64,000 bases of DNA from Polaribacter filamentus (GTDB taxonomy: Bacteria; Bacteroidota; Bacteroidia; Flavobacteriales; Flavobacteriaceae), in the NCBI RefSeq assembly GCF_002943715.1, contig NZ_MQUA01000013.1, positions 2,865,501 to 2,929,500 on the forward strand, written 5' to 3'. Positions 44,500-51,895 of the stretch are shown here, one piece after another. The position numbers were made by a program, and so were the translations under genes. The notes under the pieces were generated by a model that was given only the letters and a program-made list of their open reading frames with translations, searched no databases and was not told the origin of the DNA. The stretch's first letter is position 1. Every line of letters begins with the position of its first letter.

Positions 44500-47079
44500 A
44501 TGTATGGATTACCAAAAATTACAAGATTTAACGATAATGTGCTGTCTAAATATCAAATTTACAACAGTATTTTTATCACACTTCCTTTTGACACCATCGA
44601 TAATACAGGAGTTTTATTACCTCTTTTTCATAAAATTTGTGAAAAAGGTTTTAAACAAGGATTGAATCCAACAGAAATTGTAGAGCAGTTTTATCAGAAA
44701 TATCTAGAAAACCCCACAGAAGACGGTAAAAAAGATCTACTCTTTCAATTTATTCAATATATAGAACGTCAAGTAGTTTTATTTGATGCTGTTGAAGATG
44801 CCGCTTTTCCTATTGTACATAATATGGATGGAATTGGAACACTTAGTAATTCTAAAGAAACTGCATTTTTAAATGACAAAAAAGAAGAGTTAAAAAAACA
44901 TTTAGAAGATTTTAAAGTGCGTGTTGTTTTAACTGCACATCCAACACAGTTTTATCCTGGTACTGTTTTAGGTATTATTACAGATTTAGATAAAGCAATT
45001 CAAAATAATGATTTATTACTCATCAAAAAATTATTAGCACAATTAGGTAAAACTCCTTTTTACAAAAAAGAAAAACCTACACCTTTTGACGAAGCTGTAA
45101 GTTTAATTTGGTATTTAGAAAATGTATTTTATCATTCAGTGAGTAAAATATACAACTATATTCAAGAGAATGTGTACGATGGTGGCACTATGAACAACGA
45201 GATTATAGATCTTGGTTTTTGGCCTGGAGGAGATAGAGATGGAAATCCGTTTGTAACTACACAAATTACATTAGATGTTGCAGAAAGATTACGTCAAACA
45301 ATTTTAAGAAATTATTATAGAGATGTAAGACGTTTAAAAAGACGTTTTACTTTTGATGGTGTTCATGAAATTTTAGCAAGAATTGAAAAACGTTTGTACA
45401 AACACGTTGTAAGAAGTTATGCAAAAGTTAATTTTTCTCAAAAAATTCTTTTAGAAGAATTACATGCTGCAAGAGAAATAGTAATTAACAAACACCAATC
45501 TTTATTTGTAGAAGAGTTAAATGACTTTATAAACAAAGTTAGAATTTTTGGTTTCCATTTTGCAACGCTAGATATTAGACAAGATAGTAGAGTGCATCAT
45601 GATGCGTTTACACAAATTGTAACCGATTTAATTGCAACTGGAGACACTACGTTCCCTAAAAATTATCATCATTTATCTGCTGATGAGCAAATCAATGTAT
45701 TATCCTTAGTAAAAGGAAGTATTGATCCTACTATTTTATCTGATGAAATGTCCGTAAAAACAATTGAATCTATTTATGCACTAAAAACCATTCAACAAAG
45801 AAATGGCGAACGCGGTGCAAACAGATATATTATCAGTAATAATCAAAGTGCATTAAATGTAATGCAAACCTTTGCAATGTTAAATTTATGCGGCTTTGAA
45901 AACGAATTACCGGTTGATGTAATTCCGCTTTTTGAAACCGTAGATGATTTAGAAAATTCAAGTGCTGTAATGCGCACATTATATACAAATAATACCTACA
46001 GATATCATTTATCAAAAAGAAAAAACAAGCAAACTATTATGTTAGGTTTTTCTGATGGAACAAAAGATGGTGGATATTTGATGGCAAATTGGGGTATTTT
46101 TAAAGCGAAAGAAGCTTTAACCAAAATCTCTAGAGAATTTGATATTGATGTAATTTTCTTCGATGGACGCGGAGGACCACCTGCAAGAGGAGGCGGAAAA
46201 ACACATAAATTTTATGCTTCTTTAGGTCCAACAATTGAGGACAAAGAGATTCAGTTAACAATTCAAGGACAGACCATAAGCTCTAATTTTGGAACGTTAG
46301 ATTCTTCGCAATACAATTTAGAACAGTTGTTAAGTTCTGGAATTAAAAACGAAATGTTTACCAAAGATCAATTAAATGATTCTCACAGAACAATTATTGA
46401 AGATTTAGCTAAAACAAGCTACAAAACGTATGTGGACTTTAAAAATCATCCACAGTTTTTACCGTATTTAGAAAAAATGAGTACGTTAAAATATTATGCA
46501 AAAACTAATATTGGTAGTAGACCGAGTAAACGCTCAACTTCGGATACTTTAGATTTCGCTTCTTTAAGAGCAATTCCTTTTGTTGGCAGCTGGAGTCAGT
46601 TAAAACAAAATGTTCCTGGCTTTTATGGCGTAGGAGCTGCATTAAAAAAATATGAAGAAGCGGGTAGATTTTATGAAGTTGTTGATTTTTACAATGCATC
46701 AGATTTCTTTAAAACGTTGCTAGAAAATAGTATGATGAGTTTAACAAAATCGTTCTTTGGACTAACTGCATATATGGCAGATGATCCTGTTTATGGTGAA
46801 TTCTGGAATTTAATTCATGAAGAATACCTCACTACAAAACGTTTGTTGTTAAAACTTGCAGGTCATACCGAATTGATGGAAAACCATCCTGTAGGAAAAG
46901 CATCGATAGCAATTAGAGAGAATATTGTTTTACCATTATTAACAATACAGCAATTTGCTTTAAAAAGAATTCAAGAACTTCAAAAAACGGAAGGAAACGA
47001 AAAAGAAATTGAGATTTATGAAAAAATGGTAATGCGATCTTTGTTTGGTAATATTAATGCGAGTAGGAATTCTGCTTAA
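44500..47079 (+). CDS. ppc: Phosphoenolpyruvate carboxylase
   Basis: An 859-residue anaplerotic enzyme that makes oxaloacetate from PEP and bicarbonate. The catalytic histidine is in VVLTAHPTQFYPG near residue 146. FWPGGDRDGNPFVT near 242, the substrate-loop block FFDGRGGPPARGGGKTH near 551, and the C-terminal GNINASRNSA end are diagnostic. Length is normal. It is the last clearly housekeeping gene; the accessory region begins a few bases after its stop. Confidence 0.97.
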   Translation: MYGLPKITRFNDNVLSKYQIYNSIFITLPFDTIDNTGVLLPLFHKICEKGFKQGLNPTEIVEQFYQKYLENPTEDGKKDLLFQFIQYIERQVVLFDAVEDAAFPIVHNMDGIGTLSNSKETAFLNDKKEELKKHLEDFKVRVVLTAHPTQFYPGTVLGIITDLDKAIQNNDLLLIKKLLAQLGKTPFYKKEKPTPFDEAVSLIWYLENVFYHSVSKIYNYIQENVYDGGTMNNEIIDLGFWPGGDRDGNPFVTTQITLDVAERLRQTILRNYYRDVRRLKRRFTFDGVHEILARIEKRLYKHVVRSYAKVNFSQKILLEELHAAREIVINKHQSLFVEELNDFINKVRIFGFHFATLDIRQDSRVHHDAFTQIVTDLIATGDTTFPKNYHHLSADEQINVLSLVKGSIDPTILSDEMSVKTIESIYALKTIQQRNGERGANRYIISNNQSALNVMQTFAMLNLCGFENELPVDVIPLFETVDDLENSSAVMRTLYTNNTYRYHLSKRKNKQTIMLGFSDGTKDGGYLMANWGIFKAKEALTKISREFDIDVIFFDGRGGPPARGGGKTHKFYASLGPTIEDKEIQLTIQGQTISSNFGTLDSSQYNLEQLLSSGIKNEMFTKDQLNDSHRTIIEDLAKTSYKTYVDFKNHPQFLPYLEKMSTLKYYAKTNIGSRPSKRSTSDTLDFASLRAIPFVGSWSQLKQNVPGFYGVGAALKKYEEAGRFYEVVDFYNASDFFKTLLENSMMSLTKSFFGLTAYMADDPVYGEFWNLIHEEYLTTKRLLLKLAGHTELMENHPVGKASIAIRENIVLPLLTIQQFALKRIQELQKTEGNEKEIEIYEKMVMRSLFGNINASRNSA

Positions 47080-47084
47080 AAAAT

Positions 47085-47702
47085 CTAATTTCTAGATGAA
47101 ATACTATCTGCCATAATTAAAGCATTATAAGCATTTAAAACTTTCCCAGATTTAGATAATTGGTTAAACGGCGTAGTTTTATTTTTGTCTTCTTTGGTTG
47201 GCGTACTTACTTCTATTGTGTATTCTAAACCAGAATCCATTAGAATATGTTTTACTTGGGATGCTGTTAAATTTGGGTAATAAGAATATAATAAAGCCGC
47301 TACGCCTGAAGTAATTGCGGAAGCTAAGGAAGTACCGCCATTAAAATTATGTTTATTATTTGGAAGTGCTGTATAAATATCATTTCCAGGAGCAAAAAGG
47401 TCTACATAATTATTCCCATAATTAGAGAAGTATGATAGTATTTTTTTATTTAATGAATTTGAAATAGATCCTACAGAAATAAAATTATCTGTAATTTCTT
47501 CACCATTATTCAACATATCATTTGGAAACCTAGTACTCACCAAATTTAAATTTTCAGCTTCATTTCCAGCGGCAGCAATAATTATAACATTGTTTTTTTC
47601 TGCATATTTAAATGCATCATTTACCCAATTACTATGCAAGGAAAATTCTTTAACAAAACTCATATTGATTACTTTAGCTCCATTATCTACAGCATACTTT
47701 AT
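47085..47702 (-). pseudogene. S8 subtilase, C-terminal remnant
   Basis: The frame reads IKYAVDNGAKVINMSF and then the usual subtilase C-terminal half, with the Ser block FNGGTSLASAITSG and the same ending (SGKVLNAYNALIMADS) as the intact paralogue at 3717-5354. The N-terminal half with Asp and His is absent, and an in-frame TAG stands just upstream of IKYAVDN near 47703. The ATG-initiated frame (47663) is therefore not a real gene start. The break marks the left edge of the accessory region, 5 bp from the ppc stop. Confidence 0.82.
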
Positions 47703-47758
47703 CTATTTTTTAAAATATTCGATTTGCATTTTTAGATCTAATATATGTTAAGTACAAT

Positions 47759-48574
47759 TTAATATTGTAAAACATCTAAAGATAAACAAAAACCAATTTT
47801 AATTTTGGTCCAACTACCTTGGCTTGTTTTTCTACCATAAGATTTTCCTAAAACTCTACCAGCTACTATAATTTGTTTGTTTTCATCATCTAACTTGTTT
47901 AAAGACTCTATTGAAACAAAAAAATCCTCCTTTAATGTGATGTTATAATCTGTTAAGTCTATCGATAGAACCCCTTTTTCAATACTAGTTTCGAAGATAA
48001 TATTTTCTGAATTAATCCTCTCGTAAGGTTTGTTGTCTTTTAAATTATAAAAATTAAGTCTTAACTTCAAATTAGGATAATCATTTTTTACTAATAATAA
48101 GTTAAATTTATTAACGTCAGTATTTTTCTTTACTTTTATCTTTATACCAAGTTCATTACCAGCCTCAATTTTTTTAAATGAAATAGATGCAAAAAATAAT
48201 TTAGGTTTTTTGTTACCCAATATTTTTGATTTCCCTTTTTTGTTACTTATAAATATTTCTTCTAGTTCTATACTCTCTTCATCTAGATATATTGTGTCTT
48301 TTAGATTAAAATATGCGACAGGAATTTTTCTTGTTTTAAATCCAATCATTGAAAAAGTGATGGAGTCTTTTAAGTTTTCTATTTCTAAGTTAAAATCTCC
48401 AGCACCGTTAGAAACTGTACCTAAGTCTTTAGAGAAAACACCTATATTAACATAACTTAAGGGTGTATTGGTACTTCTATCAAACACTTTTCCGGCTATT
48501 TTTTCTTGTGTATACATATTGGTGTAACTAATGAATAAAACCAATAATATTATCTTTTTAAATTCTATTTTCAT
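47759..48574 (-). CDS. Carboxypeptidase-regulatory-like domain protein, exported
   Basis: A 271-residue protein with a signal peptide (IILLVLFISYTNMYTQ) followed by a carboxypeptidase-D regulatory-like beta-sandwich (KIAGKVFDRSTNTPLSYVNIGV, then DFNLEIENLKDSITFSMIGFK; residues 25-100). This module often heads TonB-dependent receptors but also occurs alone. The rest is a second beta-rich region without a recognisable family. It lies at the end of the minus-strand RiPP genes, 92 bp after the acyltransferase, and could be read from the same promoter. Confidence 0.7.
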   Translation of the reverse strand: MKIEFKKIILLVLFISYTNMYTQEKIAGKVFDRSTNTPLSYVNIGVFSKDLGTVSNGAGDFNLEIENLKDSITFSMIGFKTRKIPVAYFNLKDTIYLDEESIELEEIFISNKKGKSKILGNKKPKLFFASISFKKIEAGNELGIKIKVKKNTDVNKFNLLLVKNDYPNLKLRLNFYNLKDNKPYERINSENIIFETSIEKGVLSIDLTDYNITLKEDFFVSIESLNKLDDENKQIIVAGRVLGKSYGRKTSQGSWTKIKIGFCLSLDVLQY

Positions 48575-48666
48575 ACTGTAAATATATTTTATTTATTTAT
48601 TTAGGATAATTATAAGCCTAACTAATATGTTAATTTCACATTTATTATCAAAAACAATTCCAAAAA

Positions 48667-49758
48667 TTAAATTAAAACTAATTTGTTTTTTAATTCTTTT
48701 ATTTCTGTTTTAGAAAAAAAAGATAATTCGCCGTTTTGTAATGCATTAATACTCTTCTTTTTTAATGGTAGAATTTTATATGTTTCTAAATTGGTAAGGT
48801 ATTCTTTTTCACCTATATAAAAAGGAAGGTATTGATTTATATTCAATATGTTTTTAACGCTTTTTTCTCGCATGTTTGCATCTCTATTTATCCAGCTATG
48901 AATATACATCCAGCATTCCCATTGCCAAGGATATGTTACTAGATAATTCTCTAAATACTTATAACATATAAGAAGTGATTTTTCAATATAATCTTTGTTA
49001 TTATAGGCGTTAAATAATATTTTAGGCAAAAATTCGATATTATTTTTTTCATTTACATCTCTATAAGACATAACAGGTATGATGTCTAATTTCAATAAAT
49101 ATGCCAATTGCCCTATTCCCTTTCGAATATACATATTGCTATTTAAAAATGGAATTTTCAAATGATTTTTTGTTTGTACACCTTTTTCATCATTAACCCC
49201 TGTGTTTCCGTCAAGATATACTGTTAAACAGTATCCTCTAGCGACCAGTTGTTTAATTTTAAATATTGATTTTCTATCATTTGCATCTAAAATTATTATA
49301 TCAGATTCTTTTTTTCTTTTTAATATTGGCTTTACTTCATTAAAAATATTTTCAAATTGTTCTTCAAAAACTTTTCCTCTAACAATTAAAACGCTTTTAA
49401 ACCCTTTTTCATACAAGAATGAGTTTAACAACCTGTAGGAACCCATGTGAAAAGTCGCAAATATTGGAGTTTTATTGTTTTTTAATATATCCTCAAAATC
49501 AATTTTCCCAGTATTTATTATATTCGAATTTAAAAGGTTTGATCGATAGTATTGTTCCAGACTCGCTAAATTTTGGTAGTACAATACATTTTTGCAAGCC
49601 TTTTCTAGCTCGGAATAGGTATATATTTGATTTGAGAAACACTTAACGTTAGCAGCAAAAAGGCTAAAAGAATACATCATATTTTTCTTTCCTTTTTCCG
49701 AAGAATTAAATATTGAGTTATATAACTCCATCTTCTTTTTTAAAAATTCGTTTTCCAT
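48667..49758 (-). CDS. LpxL/HtrB-like lysophospholipid acyltransferase in a RiPP locus
   Basis: A 363-residue protein of the lipid A acyltransferase-like group. TPIFATFHMGSYRLLNSFL near residue 97 holds the catalytic histidine, LDGNTGVNDEKG near 180 corresponds to the second motif, and YPWQWECWMYIHSW is near 285. In the family the histidine is normally followed four residues later by Asp or Glu (Hx4D/E); here that position is Arg, so activity may be altered. Its start overlaps the M50 protease stop by 41 bp, indicating a shared transcript. In this setting it may acylate a peptide rather than lipid A; this is inference. Confidence 0.72.
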   Translation of the reverse strand: MENEFLKKKMELYNSIFNSSEKGKKNMMYSFSLFAANVKCFSNQIYTYSELEKACKNVLYYQNLASLEQYYRSNLLNSNIINTGKIDFEDILKNNKTPIFATFHMGSYRLLNSFLYEKGFKSVLIVRGKVFEEQFENIFNEVKPILKRKKESDIIILDANDRKSIFKIKQLVARGYCLTVYLDGNTGVNDEKGVQTKNHLKIPFLNSNMYIRKGIGQLAYLLKLDIIPVMSYRDVNEKNNIEFLPKILFNAYNNKDYIEKSLLICYKYLENYLVTYPWQWECWMYIHSWINRDANMREKSVKNILNINQYLPFYIGEKEYLTNLETYKILPLKKKSINALQNGELSFFSKTEIKELKNKLVLI

Positions 49759-50782
49759 AATTTAATAAAAATTTTAAAGTTAATAGTGAAATAATAATTG
49801 TAAAATATCTGGATGTTAGTATGTTTTTAATCAATTCAATAGAAAGATTGAAATATAAATACTTGGTCATCTTAATTAATAAGTAGAATAAATAACTATA
49901 GAATAACAACCTGCACATCGAGTAAATTAAAACTAAAGGTTTTTCTTTTTTTAAGTCTTTAAAATTGAAGGTTGAGAAGGATTTTATTGATTTATTTGAT
50001 TTATTTGAAAGATTTAGTATTCCCGTTGCATCACTTAGTAACCAATAACCATCAAACTTAAAGATCGGTATCATATTAATTAATATAATAGAAAAATTTA
50101 ATGAAAAAAGATCTACAAACACTTTAAAACTGAAAATTTCGAAAAGCATTATTAATATTAAACTAAATAGAAGTTGAAAGTAAATACCACCAAGATTAAT
50201 AAGTGTTCTTTTTTCTTTAGGGAGTATCCATATATTGTTTAAATCAACATATAAAACTGGAAAAATAAATGAGATACCAATTCCTATTTCTTTTATTTTT
50301 AATTTATGCTTTTTTGCAGCAACGATATGACCTAGCTCGTGCCAAAATAAAAGTGCTATTAACCCAACAAAGTAAAAGATATTATTGGTGAGCATTGAAA
50401 CATTCATAATAGTTGCATCGGCATTTTGTATATAATTAAGAGCTAAAATATTTATTAAAAAAATAACTCCAATTATTAAATAGTTTAGACTATTGTTAAA
50501 TGAGAATAGTTTTGTTAAAGGATTATACCAATTAAATTTTGAGGGATTTCCTAGTATAAGAATCTTATTTAATTTATTTGACTTGGGTTTTTTTAGAGTG
50601 CTTTCAAACAGATTATTTAAGTAAGCATCTAATTCAATTCTTGATAAGTTATTATAATAATTACTGTTCAAGTAGTTTAAAGACTTTTCAAAGTTAAAAT
50701 TATTGTTTTTTAAAGTATTAACTATTTTACTTGTGTTCTCATCAATAACAAACGTTTTATCATTAAAAGAAAGAAAATCCAT
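49718..50782 (-). CDS. M50 family membrane zinc protease in a RiPP locus
   Basis: A 354-residue membrane protease. After a soluble N-terminal part of about 95 residues come several membrane segments. The zinc motif HELGHIVAA is near residue 150 and the third-ligand motif INMIPIFKFDGYWLLSD near 240, as in site-2-protease-like enzymes found in peptide-modification loci. It may cut or export precursor peptides. An ATG at 50835 would give a longer N-terminus if one A were added to the five-A run near 50822. It lies between the acyltransferase and the precursor genes on the minus strand. Confidence 0.8.
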   Translation of the reverse strand: MDFLSFNDKTFVIDENTSKIVNTLKNNNFNFEKSLNYLNSNYYNNLSRIELDAYLNNLFESTLKKPKSNKLNKILILGNPSKFNWYNPLTKLFSFNNSLNYLIIGVIFLINILALNYIQNADATIMNVSMLTNNIFYFVGLIALLFWHELGHIVAAKKHKLKIKEIGIGISFIFPVLYVDLNNIWILPKEKRTLINLGGIYFQLLFSLILIMLFEIFSFKVFVDLFSLNFSIILINMIPIFKFDGYWLLSDATGILNLSNKSNKSIKSFSTFNFKDLKKEKPLVLIYSMCRLLFYSYLFYLLIKMTKYLYFNLSIELIKNILTSRYFTIIISLLTLKFLLNYGKRIFKKEDGVI

Positions 50783-50879
50783 TTTATTATTATTAAAAAT
50801 TTCAACTTCAAATAACCAATGTTTTTCTCTCTCATAATTAATTCACCTTATTGTTAAAAAAATTTGTTAGAAATTAAGT

Positions 50880-50999
50880 TTAGCAAAACTTAATAGTTAC
50901 TCCAACCTCTATGCAAGGGTTGCTTTCCGAAAGAGTTGTAAATTCATTTCTTTCTTCTAACTCTTCAATGGACATTTCTTTTAGAAAATCGTTTTTCAT
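50880..50999 (-). CDS. RiPP precursor peptide 1
   Basis: A 39-residue ORF with leader MKNDFLKEMSIEELEERNEF and a core holding Thr21, Thr22, Ser24, Ser26, Cys29, Thr35 and Cys39. The leader is nearly identical to that of two further ORFs just upstream, while the cores differ, which is the mark of modified-peptide precursors. Thr/Ser plus Cys in the core suits LanB dehydration. A conserved 20-nt motif lies 36 nt upstream. It precedes the M50 protease gene on the same strand. Confidence 0.8.
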   Translation of the reverse strand: MKNDFLKEMSIEELEERNEFTTLSESNPCIEVGVTIKFC

Positions 51000-51034
51000 A
51001 ATATAAAATATTTAGTTACCTACTCTATTTGATA

Positions 51035-51054
51035 AATGCTTTTCAGTTTTCGCA
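51035..51054 (-). promoter_or_regulatory. Precursor upstream motif, copy A
   Basis: The minus strand reads TGCGAAAACTGAAAAGCATT, ending 36 nt before the ATG of precursor 1. TGC and GCA can pair, where copies B and C have GGC and GCC. The sequence between motif and ATG is nearly identical to that of copy B. Confidence 0.6.
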
Positions 51055-51078
51055 TTAATTTTTTACATCTCTATTCTT

Positions 51079-51192
51079 CTAGGGACAAATAATTATAGAT
51101 GCATCAATATACCCATCCATACAAGAAAATGTAAACTCATTTCTCTATTCTATGTCTTCAATAGACATCTCTTTTAAAAAATTTATTTTCAT
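51079..51192 (-). pseudogene. RiPP precursor peptide 2 with nonsense codon in the leader
   Basis: A third copy of the leader (MKINFLKEMSIEDIE) is followed by TAG at codon 16, then RNEF and a core with Thr, two Ser and two Cys, ending IIICP much like precursor 3. The Glu codon of the other copies (GAA/GCA position) is replaced by TAG. Its upstream sequence differs from the others and instead carries an 11-12 bp hairpin (51206-51234). It is probably a dead copy unless the stop is suppressed. Confidence 0.72.
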
Positions 51193-51249
51193 AATTTTAG
51201 TTTTAATTAATCCCTATCCTAAGTTTTAGGATAGGAATCAAATGTTTTA

Positions 51250-51363
51250 CTACTGGGGACAAATGTTGATTTCGAAATTAATTTCACAATCTGCAGCAGC
51301 TGTAAATTCATTTCTTGCTTCTAAGTCTTCAATAGACATTTCTTTTAAAAAATCATTTTTCAT
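51250..51363 (-). CDS. RiPP precursor peptide 3
   Basis: A 37-residue ORF with leader MKNDFLKEMSIEDLEARNEF and a short core containing Thr21, Cys26 and Cys35 and ending NICPQ. Only one dehydratable Thr faces two cysteines. The leader matches precursor 1 except for E/D and E/A changes. A conserved upstream motif lies 36 nt before the ATG. Confidence 0.8.
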   Translation of the reverse strand: MKNDFLKEMSIEDLEARNEFTAAADCEINFEINICPQ

Positions 51364-51399
51364 AATATAAAATATTTAGTTTACCTACTCTATTTGATA

Positions 51400-51419
51400 A
51401 AGGCTTTTCGGTTTCCGCC
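51400..51419 (-). promoter_or_regulatory. Precursor upstream motif, copy B
   Basis: The minus strand reads GGCGGAAACCGAAAAGCCTT, ending 36 nt before the ATG of precursor 3. GGC can pair with GCC, and GG with CC around AAA. Confidence 0.62.
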
Positions 51420-51428
51420 AATAATATC

Positions 51429-51578
51429 TTATAAACCTAAACCGTTTCTAATAGCATCACCAAGAGGATCTGGCGTGCAGTTTCCGTTTGTTATTCCATC
51501 ATCGGCATTTCCTCCAAAAACAGTTTGTTTTAATTTAGGCGCTAATTGATAATTTTTATAACTATTTAAATTTTTCAT
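51429..51578 (-). CDS. RiPP-like precursor peptide 4, double-glycine type
   Basis: A 49-residue ORF, unlike the other three. The N-terminal half is basic (YQLAPKLKQTVFGGN) and contains a Gly-Gly at residues 22-23, typical of a leader cut by a C39-type or similar protease. The following 26 residues are Gly/Asn-rich with Thr30, Cys34 and Thr35. It shares the conserved upstream motif, again 36 nt before the ATG, so it is probably regulated with the others. It is the first gene of the minus-strand set. Confidence 0.68.
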   Translation of the reverse strand: MKNLNSYKNYQLAPKLKQTVFGGNADDGITNGNCTPDPLGDAIRNGLGL

Positions 51579-51613
51579 AATTATTAAAGTTTATTATTTC
51601 ACTTACTCTTTTT

Positions 51614-51633
51614 AAGGCTTTTCGGTTTCCGCC
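51614..51633 (-). promoter_or_regulatory. Precursor upstream motif, copy C
   Basis: The minus strand reads GGCGGAAACCGAAAAGCCTT, identical to copy B, ending 36 nt before the ATG of precursor 4, although the sequence between motif and ATG is different. Confidence 0.62.
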
Positions 51634-51761
51634 TATTTGTTGCACAACAAATATTTTCAATAAAGAACTGTCAGTGAAAACTTTCTTTTTCATAGCATTT
51701 TCCCACTTTAAATTCTTCTACAAACAAACAAGATAAACTTATAGTATACAAACAAAGGAAG

Positions 51762-51800
51762 TTGATATTTATAAATCTATGCTTTAAATTTATAAATTTC
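51762..51800. promoter_or_regulatory. Two palindromic operator candidates before lanB
   Basis: Two ATTTATAAAT cores (51767-51776 and 51788-51797) with partly conserved flanks (TTGAT on the left of the first, TTTCAAT on the right of the second) are centred 21 bp apart, two helical turns. Similar sites occur at 56720 and 59516. They lie about 70-95 bp upstream of the lanB -7 box. Confidence 0.55.
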
Positions 51801-51863
51801 AATGACATAAAATAATTGTAACCAAATGATTTTCATTAGTTTAAGTGGGTATCTAAAAATAAG

Positions 51864-51871
51864 TACCTTTG
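51864..51871 (+). promoter_or_regulatory. -7 element of lanB
   Basis: TACCTTTG matches TAnnTTTG and lies 24 bp before the ATG at 51896. No good -33 TTG is present, which suits an activator-dependent promoter. Confidence 0.55.
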
Positions 51872-51895
51872 GAGGATGAATCCCTAATTTATTCT

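Larger units (their letters stand above)
51579..51895. other. Divergent control region of the RiPP locus
   Basis: No gene is seen in these 317 bp. They hold motif copy C (51614-51633) for the minus-strand genes, two palindromic operator candidates (51762-51800), and a -7 box (51864-51871) for lanB. Confidence 0.65.

Noticed and set aside
47085..47663. A short but complete subtilase starting at MSFVKEF
   Set aside because: Homology continues upstream of that Met (IKYAVDNGAKVIN) to an in-frame stop, so it is a truncated gene.
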